Source: Clostridiales bacterium UBA8153 (GTDB taxonomy: Bacteria; Bacillota; Sulfobacillia; UBA8153). Taken from it: a DNA stretch of 17,815 bases. Where the stretch lies: positions 3,223-21,037 of the forward strand of contig DMHJ01000231.1 in the NCBI GenBank assembly GCA_003449495.1, given 5' to 3'. This document shows positions 8,214 to 14,686 of the stretch, piece after piece. The translations under genes and the position numbers were made by a program. Every line of letters begins with the position of its first letter. Within the stretch, counting starts at the first letter, position 1. The notes beneath the pieces were generated by a model, which saw nothing but the letters and a program-made list of their open reading frames with translations, ran no database searches and had not been told where the DNA came from.

Positions 8214-8229
8214 AGTGACACTCGTCACT
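8214..8229. promoter_or_regulatory. Putative Rex operator (autoregulatory)
   Basis: Perfect inverted repeat AGTGAC-ACTC-GTCACT. The half-site cores GTGA and TCAC are six bases apart, the same spacing as in the published Rex consensus (TTGTGAA-N4-TTCACAA), although the outer A/T positions are only partly matched. It overlaps the predicted transcription start of the rex-hyd promoter (about 8227), so a bound dimer would block initiation. Assignment to Rex is inferred from core match, position and the adjacent rex gene. Confidence 0.65.
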
Positions 8230-8233
8230 TTAG

Positions 8234-8262
8234 ATTCTAAACGCCCTCCCCCTTGTTGTCAA
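8234..8262 (-). promoter_or_regulatory. Sigma-A-type promoter of the rex-hyd operon
   Basis: On the minus strand, -35 TTGACA (8257-8262, perfect) is separated by exactly 17 bases from -10 TAGAAT (8234-8239, one mismatch to TATAAT). The predicted start near 8227 gives a short leader of about 32 bases before the rex ATG. It is the only near-consensus promoter I found in the window, and it fits transcription of the whole 8-kb operon. Confidence 0.8.
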
Positions 8263-8287
8263 CGGGGATAGCCGAGGTTGTTGCCGT

Positions 8288-8378
8288 GGCCACCGCGTTA
8301 CCTGTACGTCGAGCTACCGGGCCGGCTGCGCCCGGGCGGGCCTGCCCGGGCGCAGCTTTCTCCTGGTACGCGGTGGCC
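8288..8378. repeat. Nested long inverted repeat between the S9 peptidase and the rex promoter
   Basis: Inner perfect 13-bp stem: GCTGCGCCCGGGC (8325-8337) pairs with 8344-8356 around a 6-base loop, followed on the plus strand by TTTCTCC. An outer stem pairs 8288-8302 (GGCCACCGCGTTACC) with 8365-8378 (GGTACGCGGTGGCC) with one bulge. Between them, 22 unpaired bases on the left face 8 on the right. It lies downstream of the minus-strand S9 gene and upstream of the rex promoter, so it could end peptidase transcripts. The T-run, however, is on the other strand, so termination on the minus strand would be hairpin-only. Nothing else was recognised in 8263-8493. Confidence 0.6.
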
Positions 8379-8493
8379 CACCGGTACCAAGGGTAGGACA
8401 ACGTTACTGCAACAGGCCGCGGACCGGTACTGTGGGCACGGTTCCCACCACGTCACGGGCCGGCCGTCCGCCGCCGGGCTCGGGTCATGCCGA

Positions 8494-10611
8494 TCATGCT
8501 TCCTGCAGCACGTAGTCGCCGGGCACCGTCCCCAGGTAGCGATGGAACCAGCCGATGATCCGGCGCAGGCGTTCTACCCTTAAGAGCGGACGGCCGCCCC
8601 GGGACAGGTTGTGGTTGGAGCCCGGGAACCTGACCAGCTCCGTCTCCTTGCCTAAGGCTTTGAGCAGAATGAAGAGCTGCTCAGCCTGTTCCATCGGGCA
8701 GCGCATGTCTTGTTCGGAGTGGAGGATGAGCAGGGGTGTGGTTACGTCCCGGGCGTAGCTCAGGGGCGAAAGCTGCGCCAGGCGTTCCGGTCCGGAAGTG
8801 GGAGTGGCCCCCAGTTCCCGCTCCACGAAATAGTAACCTATGTCGCTAACCCCGTAGAAGGACAGCCAGTTACAGATACTACGCTGGGTTACCGCCGCCC
8901 TGAACCGGTGCGTGTGGCCCACGATCCAGTTGGTCATATATCCCCCGTAGCTGCCTCCGGTCACTCCCAGCCGCGCGGCGTCCACCCAGTCCAAGCCGGT
9001 GACGTGGTCGACGGCGGCCATCAGGTCGGCAAAGTCGCCTTCCCCATAGTGGTCTACCACGGCGTGGACGAATTCCTGCCCATAGCCATGGCTGCCCCGG
9101 GGGTTGGTGTACACCACGCCGTACCCTTCCGCTGCCAACAGCTGAAACTCAAAGAAGAAGGCGGGCCCGTACATGGCGTGGGGCCCTCCGTGAATCTCCA
9201 GGACCACCGGGTAGCGCCGGCCGGGGGCCTTCCCTACCGGCGGCATGATCCAGCCCTGGATGGGCCGAGCGCCGGCTCCGGGGAACCAGAATTCCTCCGG
9301 CCGCGCCAGCCACACTTCCCGGGGTAGCCAGGCATTGACCGCGGTGAGTGTCTCCAGGGATGCCTTGGCAAGGTCTACGCTACCCACTTCGCCGGGACTG
9401 TCCGGAGTGGCGAGGCCGACTGCCGCCCGGCCGCCGGCCCGGTCGACGGTAAAGCCGTAGATCCAGTGTTGCCCGGTCGTCAGCTGGCGGACCGGCCCGC
9501 CGGCCACAGTGAGGCGGAAGAGCTGGGTGGTTCCGTGCCGGCTGGCGGAAAAGATGATCGCGCTCCCACCCTCAACCCAAACCGGCCCGGTGGCCGAAGC
9601 ACCGAAACGCACGTCACCAATGGCCTGGTCGCCCACGGACAGATCCAGATCCGGAGTCAAGCAGGTGAGCAGGCCGGTGTCCGGCTCCAAACTCCACAGG
9701 CGATCCAGGGTAGCCAAACCGAACTCGCCGTGATGCCCCACGCACAAAAGGCGGGAGCCGTCCGGCGACCATGCAGGCGCGTGGAAAGTGCCGGTACCGG
9801 CAGTCAGCCGCCTTGTCTCGCCCCCGGCGGCAGGAACCAGGTGGATATCCTGAACCGTGGGGTGGCGGTCGGCATCGGGCAGACAGTTGGCGGCGAAGGC
9901 CAGCCGGTGGCCGTCCGGTGCCCAGACCGGCTCCGCCACATCGAAGGCACCCGGGGTAAGCTGCCGGGGCCGGGCTCTCGCGATAGGGTCGGCCGAACGG
10001 GGCGGGACATCGACGATCCACAGGTGCCGGTACTTGCCGTCGAGTAGCCCGAAGGAGTCGTCCGCCTTGTATTTGAGCCGGGTGACGGTGACCGGCCGGT
10101 CCTTGCGGGCTTTCTCTTCATCCTCTTTTTCCTTGGCGGTTCTTTCCCGCGACAGCAGCGCGGCGTCGTCACCGGGCGCACCGGACGAAAGGAAGGCCAG
10201 GCTCCTCCCGTCGGGAGACCACACCGGCCCGGTCGCCCCGTACCGCATGGTGGTGAGCTGGTACGCCTCCCCTCCCGCCCGCTCCATCAGCCACAGCTGT
10301 TTCTCCCCGGAACGATCGGACACGAACGCCAAGCGCTCGCCCCCGGGCGACCAGCGCGGGGAGCTGTCGGCCTTAGGGCCGGCGGTAAAGGGCCGCCCTT
10401 CCCCGCCGGTGACGGGAACCAGCCAAATGGTCGAGCGGTACTCGTGGGTCTCCCCATCAGTGACAGTACGTACATAGGCGATGGTGGCACCGTCGGGACT
10501 GATCTGGGGGTCAGCTACGAAGGCCAGCTTCAACAGGTCGCCGGGCGTGAGCCGGCGCGCACCCGCACCGGTCCCGGTGGCAACCGGACCCGGCTCCATT
10601 GCCTCGCTCAT
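8494..10611 (-). CDS. S9-family (prolyl oligopeptidase / acylaminoacyl-peptidase-like) serine peptidase
   Basis: 705 aa, cytosolic (no signal peptide). An N-terminal beta-propeller (about 30-420) is shown by repeated WSPDG/SPDG blades (37-41, 87-91, 131-135, 230-234, 281-285). A C-terminal alpha/beta hydrolase (about 450-695) follows, with oxyanion region HGGP (474-477), nucleophile GGSYGGY (552-558, Ser554), Asp635 (SEQD) and His667 (SNHNLS). The family cleaves short peptides or N-acylated amino acids; the exact substrate cannot be read from sequence. A charged insert (AKEKEDEEKARKDR, 159-172) interrupts the propeller, as is common in this subgroup. The ATG at 10611 has GGAGGTG five bases upstream. 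It stands alone, divergent from the methionine sulfoxide reductase gene. Length and triad are complete. Confidence 0.93.
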   Translation of the reverse strand: MSEAMEPGPVATGTGAGARRLTPGDLLKLAFVADPQISPDGATIAYVRTVTDGETHEYRSTIWLVPVTGGEGRPFTAGPKADSSPRWSPGGERLAFVSDRSGEKQLWLMERAGGEAYQLTTMRYGATGPVWSPDGRSLAFLSSGAPGDDAALLSRERTAKEKEDEEKARKDRPVTVTRLKYKADDSFGLLDGKYRHLWIVDVPPRSADPIARARPRQLTPGAFDVAEPVWAPDGHRLAFAANCLPDADRHPTVQDIHLVPAAGGETRRLTAGTGTFHAPAWSPDGSRLLCVGHHGEFGLATLDRLWSLEPDTGLLTCLTPDLDLSVGDQAIGDVRFGASATGPVWVEGGSAIIFSASRHGTTQLFRLTVAGGPVRQLTTGQHWIYGFTVDRAGGRAAVGLATPDSPGEVGSVDLAKASLETLTAVNAWLPREVWLARPEEFWFPGAGARPIQGWIMPPVGKAPGRRYPVVLEIHGGPHAMYGPAFFFEFQLLAAEGYGVVYTNPRGSHGYGQEFVHAVVDHYGEGDFADLMAAVDHVTGLDWVDAARLGVTGGSYGGYMTNWIVGHTHRFRAAVTQRSICNWLSFYGVSDIGYYFVERELGATPTSGPERLAQLSPLSYARDVTTPLLILHSEQDMRCPMEQAEQLFILLKALGKETELVRFPGSNHNLSRGGRPLLRVERLRRIIGWFHRYLGTVPGDYVLQEA

Positions 10612-10692
10612 GGGAGCACCTCCTGCCTCTGCATTGAGTGGTGCTTTCGCCCGGCGAGCGGACTTCCCCTGCCGGGTAGCGGACGCGCTCTA

Positions 10693-10739
10693 GTGCAGGA
10701 AAACCGGCCGCGGCGGAGGAATATCCTGCACAGCTGTGC
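10693..10739. promoter_or_regulatory. Palindrome cluster in a divergent intergenic region
   Basis: In the 214 bases between the divergent S9 peptidase and msrC-like genes there are an 8-bp inverted repeat GTGCAGGA (10693-10700) / TCCTGCAC (10724-10731), an interrupted palindrome AGGAATATCCT (10717-10727) and a perfect 12-bp palindrome GCACAGCTGTGC (10728-10739). The placement suits a shared operator, but no regulator family is recognised and no near-consensus promoter was found on either side. Confidence 0.3.
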
Positions 10740-10825
10740 TCCCGGATGGTGGGCAGACCGGGACATGGTCAGGTCTAATGACAGGCACCGGCCGGATGGT
10801 TTTCGGGAATATGGAGGTCACGACG

Positions 10826-11326
10826 ATGTTTGAGCTTAGAGCTATGGCCGGGGAGACCAAACCCGTCCTCTACGCCGGGCTGCTGGAACAGGCCACGGCG
10901 CTCATCCAGGATGAGCGGGACTGGCTGGCCAACCTGGCCAACACCGCCTCCTTGATCTACCACCTCCTGCCCGGGCTGAACTGGGCCGGTTTCTACCTGT
11001 GGAGGCACGAACAGTTGGTGTTGGGACCGTTCCAGGGCAAACCGGCCTGCGTGCGCATTGCCCTGGGCCGGGGGGTGTGCGGGACCGCGGCCCAGCGGCG
11101 GGCTACCGTGGTAGTACCCGATGTGCACCTGTTCCCGGGTCACATCGCCTGCGACGCCGCCTCCCGTTCCGAAGTGGTGGTACCTTTGGGGCGCGCCGAA
11201 AGGCTCCTGGGCGTACTGGACTTGGATAGCCCGGAACTGGAGAGGTTTGACCGGGTAGACGCCCATCACCTGGAACTACTGGTCCGGATGCTGGTGGACG
11301 GCTCGGACTGGCCAGCTCACTGGTAG
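10826..11326 (+). CDS. msrC: Free methionine-(R)-sulfoxide reductase (GAF-domain, fRMsr)
   Basis: 166 aa, the usual single-GAF size. The three family cysteines are present: Cys75 (GKPACVRI), Cys85 (GRGVCGTA) and Cys109 (HIACDAASRSE), matching the positions of the catalytic and resolving Cys of E. coli fRMsr. LNWAGFYL (51-58) and GPFQGKPAC (67-75) are also family hallmarks. It reduces free L-methionine-(R)-sulfoxide, using thioredoxin-type reductants, in the cytosol. ATG 10826 is chosen because GGAGGT lies seven bases upstream and the protein then begins like its relatives; the frame is open upstream to 10736, but those residues are not family-like. A monocistronic gene, probably for oxidative damage repair. 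The PF01590-type fold assignment is firm; activity is by homology. Confidence 0.9.
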   Translation: MFELRAMAGETKPVLYAGLLEQATALIQDERDWLANLANTASLIYHLLPGLNWAGFYLWRHEQLVLGPFQGKPACVRIALGRGVCGTAAQRRATVVVPDVHLFPGHIACDAASRSEVVVPLGRAERLLGVLDLDSPELERFDRVDAHHLELLVRMLVDGSDWPAHW

Positions 11327-11329
11327 GCG

Positions 11330-11426
11330 TGGTGGACGGGCGCGCGTCACCGCCAAAGACCCGGGCGGCGGGTTACCGGTGCAGCTGCGTTGGGGGCAAT
11401 GGCGGCAGCTGGCTAGCTGTCCACCA
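11330..11426 (+). other. Structured intergenic segment after the fRMsr gene
   Basis: TGGTGGAC (11330-11337) and GTCCACCA (11419-11426) can close a 97-base structure. Inside it, CCGCC/GGCGG forms one small hairpin and CAGCTGC/GCAGCTG another, giving a multi-branched fold on paper. It begins four bases after the stop codon at 11326, so it may be a 3' UTR structure. There is no U-run and no recognised RNA family. The rest of 11327-11460 holds nothing I can name. Confidence 0.25.
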
Positions 11427-11459
11427 GAGCGCGGCAATCCCAGTTAGCCTCAGGGATGT

Positions 11460-11873
11460 GACGTAAATATCGACCGGTTGTATGCCGAAGCCAAAGCCGA
11501 GTTGGAGCCGGCATTGGCCACTCTATTCGACTTTGCCATGCAACAGCTCGAAAGACCGGGAGCGCTCCTGCCCTTTGCGTCCTCGCTGCCTGCTGCCGGT
11601 GGCATGGTGCTGCACGCGGCCGACCCGGGGCGCGAGCTCACCAATGCCCCTGAGAGCCCGGCCGTGCTCGATAAAACGTTGACCACTGTCCTCGCCCCCG
11701 GCACTCGCGCAGTCGCCGTATGCGTGCCGGTTAAGAACACGGTTCTCCGAAACTTACCCAGTAGGATCCGTCCGATCAGGCGTTGGGTTCCGGCTTCCAC
11801 GCCCGTTGCCCGGCCGGTCGGGTCTTACCCAGGCTCCACACGCGGTAACCGCCGAACCGGCGCTTCTGGTTAG
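11460..11873 (+). pseudogene. Remnant of a small conserved hypothetical gene
   Basis: The frame opens after a stop at 11445-11447. It reads VNIDRLYAEAKAELEPALAT from 11463, then LLPFASSLPAAGGMVLHAAD and TRAVAVCVPVKN. That resembles small hypothetical proteins of about 120-140 aa with an 'LPFGAAL...DGEV...TRAVAV..DV' pattern (recalled, not searched). No ATG or GTG opens the frame; only a TTG at 11478 inside the conserved-looking part is available. After about 11735 the sequence becomes Arg/Pro-rich and unlike the expected C-terminus, and neither other plus frame rescues it. The stop (11871-11873) overlaps the stop of the convergent GNAT gene. I read this as a decayed gene that lost its start and its 3' third; a functional short TTG-started protein remains possible. 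Confidence 0.4.
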
Positions 11874-12559
11874 CCTTCAGGGGTGGGCGGCTGCCCCCCC
11901 GTTTGGGGGCTCTGGTGGCGCAGATTGAGGGTCATGCGGCACACTGCCACGTCCAGTACGCTAAACTCCACTTCGCTTACAAACCCATGGCGCAAGTACC
12001 AGCGATGGGCAGGCGTTCCGCCCATGGTGGTCAGGCTGAGGCCGGAGTAACCCCGGGCGGTAGCGTCCGCCTTCAAGAAGCTGAGCAGGCTCTCGCCATG
12101 GCCCCGGCCCTGCACCGCCGGGCAGGTGGCGATCAACTGGAGCTCCCGGAAGCCGGGCCGGGGGGAAAAGGCGGCCGCCACTGCCCGGTCCTGGCCCCCG
12201 GGCCAGGCCTTGACCTCATTTAGCAGCCGCCGCACGCCTCTCCACCCCAGCATCAGCACAAGCGCCACCCCGAAGCGGAACAACGCCAAGTACGAGCGCC
12301 AGGTCAGGCAGGCATCGGCATTGGTCACCAGCGCCGCCGATACCAGCGAACCCCTCTCGGAGACCCCGTACCAACGGGCATCGGCGGCCGACCCGAAAGC
12401 ACTGTAGATCATGCGGGTGGACGATGCCACGAACCGGCGAGAGGTGAACATGGCGCCCGGATCGGGACGGTCGGGCGCCGCCTCTACGAAGGCACTCCGG
12501 AATACGGCCGCAGCTTCCCCTCGCTGCGCGGGGGTATGTAGCTCGAAGGGGCCCGCCAC
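11870..12559 (-). CDS. GNAT-family N-acetyltransferase
   Basis: 229 aa. The GNAT fold is shown by motif A, LQLIATCPAVQGRGHGESLL (140-159), with the acetyl-CoA pyrophosphate loop Q150-G-R-G-H-G155. It is followed by the alpha-helix FLKADATARG, the strand LSLTT (174-178) and motif B HRWYLRHGF (185-193). The N-terminal half (1-130) is helical, with a hydrophobic stretch LALFRFGVALVLMLGW (91-106), and is not recognisable as a known substrate module, so the acyl acceptor is unknown. The start is GTG (12557-12559) with GAGGAGGA six bases upstream, much better than any internal ATG. The C-terminal tail (SPQTGGQPPTPEG) is low-complexity. It is monocistronic and convergent with the decayed gene to its left, the two stops overlapping by two bases. 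Confidence 0.85.
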   Translation of the reverse strand: MAGPFELHTPAQRGEAAAVFRSAFVEAAPDRPDPGAMFTSRRFVASSTRMIYSAFGSAADARWYGVSERGSLVSAALVTNADACLTWRSYLALFRFGVALVLMLGWRGVRRLLNEVKAWPGGQDRAVAAAFSPRPGFRELQLIATCPAVQGRGHGESLLSFLKADATARGYSGLSLTTMGGTPAHRWYLRHGFVSEVEFSVLDVAVCRMTLNLRHQSPQTGGQPPTPEG

Positions 12560-13204
12560 GGCCTATCCTCCTCGTTTCGTGGGTCGGTGCATCAATCCTA
12601 CCGGTAGCGCCCACTACCAAGCGCACTGACCGCTACCGCGCCCCGGTCAACTTGCTTGGACGACCAGAGGCAACCGCTAGCCGTCGCCCACCCGCGACCC
12701 GGCAGCGAGCTCCCCCCGGGTATCACCAGAGTAGGCACCACACTCCAATTATGGCCGGCTATGAGGTTCTCCTGCACCGTCCACAGCTCTGACCCGGCCA
12801 TGCTCATTCCCACGCCGGGGCACTCCGGCATGCTGCCCAGGACCCGCCGTGGCCAGGGGCGTGGGTGCCTAAAGTCAAGGGAAAGGGGGGTCTCGCCCTG
12901 GGACCGGCATGTAGCGAACCCGGACTTCCCGGGGCGAGACACTGCGGGCCGGAGCCCACTCTGAACTGTGACCCGGCCGGGACGCACAGGCCCGGCGGCG
13001 CCAGGGATTGGCTGGACGATGCGCGCCGCCTGAGCGTGGCCAGGAGGCGTGGTGGATGTTCGCGGAGGGAGTGAGCGCGGGAAGTGAAAGCTAGGCGCAT
13101 CCGGAGGGCCCCCCGGTAGGCGGCGGGCGGCGGTACGGCCCGACCCCCGGCCTCGTGGTCCGCCGGCTGCACCGGGCCGCTGACCGCGGCCCCGGGTTAG
13201 CCGG
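12560..13204. other. Long gene-free stretch
   Basis: About 645 bases between the GNAT gene and atpZ. Open frames exist on both strands only because the GC content suppresses stops; their translations are Arg/Pro/Gly-rich, lack ribosome binding sites and resemble no family. The segment does contain an inverted repeat CGGTAGCG (12602-12609) / CGCTACCG (12631-12638) upstream of the GNAT start, and the strong hairpin listed separately at 12890-12940. I recognise no riboswitch, tRNA or insertion sequence in it. Confidence 0.5.
12890..12940. ncRNA. Candidate structured element (17-bp composite stem-loop)
   Basis: GTCTCGCCC (12890-12898) pairs perfectly with GGGCGAGAC (12932-12940). Inside, GGGA (12900-12903 area) pairs with TCCC, and CCGG with CCGG, leaving a 12-base loop. 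The result is a continuous hairpin with small bulges, in the middle of a 645-base gene-free region. Neither strand shows a terminator T-tract directly after it. Whether it is transcribed is unknown. Confidence 0.3.
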
Positions 13205-13435
13205 CTACGCCCCGTGGCGCGCGATGCCGGAGAGCACGTGGTAGGCATAGGCAAAGCCCAGGCCCAAACCGATGAGGAGCAGGATGGGTGCGAAAAACCT
13301 GGTGCCCATCCGTCGATCAAGGCTTACGCCCAGGGCCAGGCCGGCCACGGCCGAGGCCGTCAGCCCCAGCCCCAGCCGGGTCATGAGCATCAGTTGCTCC
13401 CAGTGCTTCCCACCGGTCCACCTGGTCTTACCCAT
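13205..13435 (-). CDS. atpZ: AtpZ/AtpI-like small membrane protein (F0F1-ATPase gene 1 family)
   Basis: 76 aa from the chosen ATG, with two predicted membrane helices (about 17-37 and 48-70) joined by GVSLDRRMGT (36-45), the 'G..LD...GT' turn typical of the AtpZ family. FAPILLLIGLGLGFAYAYHVL is the typical glycine-rich second helix. AtpZ proteins assist assembly of, or Mg2+/Ca2+ supply to, F-type ATP synthase in the membrane; this role is from the family. The frame is open further upstream, but that part is Arg/Pro/Gly-rich. The ATG at 13435 with GGGGGG eight bases upstream gives the standard size. Unusually, no atpI, atpB or other ATP synthase genes are adjacent, so either the locus has been rearranged or this is a solitary paralogue. 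Confidence 0.72.
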   Translation of the reverse strand: MGKTRWTGGKHWEQLMLMTRLGLGLTASAVAGLALGVSLDRRMGTRFFAPILLLIGLGLGFAYAYHVLSGIARHGA

Positions 13436-13936
13436 GACCTTCGCCCCCCTTTCCGGATGAGTATGCCCGTTCCCGGCCGTACCTCTCTCTCCGGTATGCC
13501 CGGGTTCGCCGGCGCCTCCCTCACCCGGCCATTCCCGCCGCCCTTGGTCTTGGGGTCCCGCCACGCCCGCCGGCGGCGCCCGATCGTTGCCAGACCGGGT
13601 GCGTTGCCGGTAGGGCACTCCGAGGGGACCCAGGCCCCTCGCTGGAGCGGCGCGTTCGCCAGGGCACGTGCTCACCCCGGACCCGGCGGCACCCAGCCGC
13701 GCCGGAAGCGATATGCGGTGGCGGCCTCCGCCCCAGGAGATGACGTCGGCCGGGAAGATCGGAGCCCGCTGCATGCGTGCCCTCCAGAAGCCGGTGTCCA
13801 AGTTGCAGCATGCCCGTTAGGGCGGACCGAGCTTCCTCCTGCCGCCCCGCGCTATTCCTGCCCGGCTGCTACGCCACGCCCGGTCGTGACCGGGGAAACT
13901 ACCGAATGGTACCGGTCCGTCCATGGTCACACGACG
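13436..13936. other. Gene-free stretch between atpZ and the nitroreductase
   Basis: About 500 bases. Frames open on both strands have no family resemblance and no RBS. Downstream of the nitroreductase stop there is a compact hairpin, CCCGGT (13879-13884) / ACCGGG (13889-13894), that could be part of its 3' end, without a T-tract on the minus strand. Nothing else recognised. Confidence 0.45.
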
Positions 13937-14686
13937 TCAGGGCTGTTTGCCCACGACGGCGGCGTAGACTACGAAGTCGTCCACTCCGTCCAGTCCCAGT
14001 AGCCGGTTGACCGCATCATCATCATAGGCCCCCACGGCGCAGCTGCCACCCCCGATGGCTACGGCAGCCAGTGCCAGGTTCTGGCACGCGTGCCCGGCGT
14101 CTAGGTGCATATAACGGTAGCCCCGTTCGCCGTAGCGCCAGGCGCAGCGATACGCGTCGGCCGCCCAGAAAAACGCGGCCGCGGCCTGGCTCACCATGCG
14201 CTGGTTCAGGCAGGCACGGGCAAGCTGCTCGGCCAGCCCGGCCTCAGTAGTGATCGGGGTGAGCACGTGGGCGGTGGCAATGTACCGGTAGAGGCCGGGA
14301 GACAGCCCGGCCACATTGTTGGCCAAGACGTACGTCTCCAGGGGATGCCGGGCTCCCGCAGACGGGACGTTCCTGAGCGTCACCTGGCGCGCTTCTATGC
14401 TCTTGACTCCCTGGGCACACCACAAGAGGTAAGCCAGCTCCATCAAGGTCAGCGGCTTGGGGCCGTACCGGCGTACGCTCACCCGGTCCTGGATAGCTTG
14501 GGTCAGGTCAGTAGCCACCCCCGGCCAGGCCTTGGGCTTCGGCAGCTGGATGACGGGTTTCCCCGGCTCCGCCGGCTTCTCCACAGGCGGCTGGGGCAGC
14601 TCCTTGGCCTGGTCGGACTCGCCGAGGTACCGGTACTTGGTCTTCTCCATAAACTCTGCACCCGTGACACTCTTCATACGCTCCAT
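13937..14686 (-). CDS. SagB/ThcOx-type nitroreductase-family FMN dehydrogenase
   Basis: 249 aa. A Pro/Lys-rich N-terminal linker (about 25-55) precedes the nitroreductase fold. Family signatures are the FMN-phosphate Arg region RVSVRRYG (68-75), TLMELAYLLWCAQG (80-93), PSAGARHPLETYV (108-120) and HLDAGHACQNLALAAVAIGGGSCAVGA (194-220). The C-terminus is FVVYAAVVGK, as in SagB-type proteins. Homologues include azoline-oxidising enzymes of thiazole/oxazole-modified peptide pathways, but many stand alone with unknown substrates. There is no cyclodehydratase or precursor peptide nearby, so a peptide-modifying role is not supported. ATG 14686 is chosen because GGGAGG lies seven bases upstream; the frame stays open to 15019, but that part is not family-like. 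Cytosolic; monocistronic. Confidence 0.88.
   Translation of the reverse strand: MERMKSVTGAEFMEKTKYRYLGESDQAKELPQPPVEKPAEPGKPVIQLPKPKAWPGVATDLTQAIQDRVSVRRYGPKPLTLMELAYLLWCAQGVKSIEARQVTLRNVPSAGARHPLETYVLANNVAGLSPGLYRYIATAHVLTPITTEAGLAEQLARACLNQRMVSQAAAAFFWAADAYRCAWRYGERGYRYMHLDAGHACQNLALAAVAIGGGSCAVGAYDDDAVNRLLGLDGVDDFVVYAAVVGKQP

Noticed and set aside
8196..8228. Longer rex start (GTG at 8228)
   Set aside because: It would place the start inside the putative operator and at the predicted transcript start, with no RBS; ATG 8195 has AGGAGGGG and the normal Rex N-terminus.
12560..13204. Mobile element or riboswitch in the longest gene-free stretch
   Set aside because: No terminal repeats with target duplication, transposase remnant or known riboswitch core could be found by eye; only isolated inverted repeats.
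12598..13320. 240-codon minus-strand open frame in the GNAT-atpZ gap
   Set aside because: Overlaps atpZ in another frame, is Arg/Pro/Gly-rich with no RBS and matches no family; stop-poor because of high GC.
13214..14002. 262-codon plus-strand open frame
   Set aside because: Antisense to atpZ and to the end of the nitroreductase, with no motif and no RBS.
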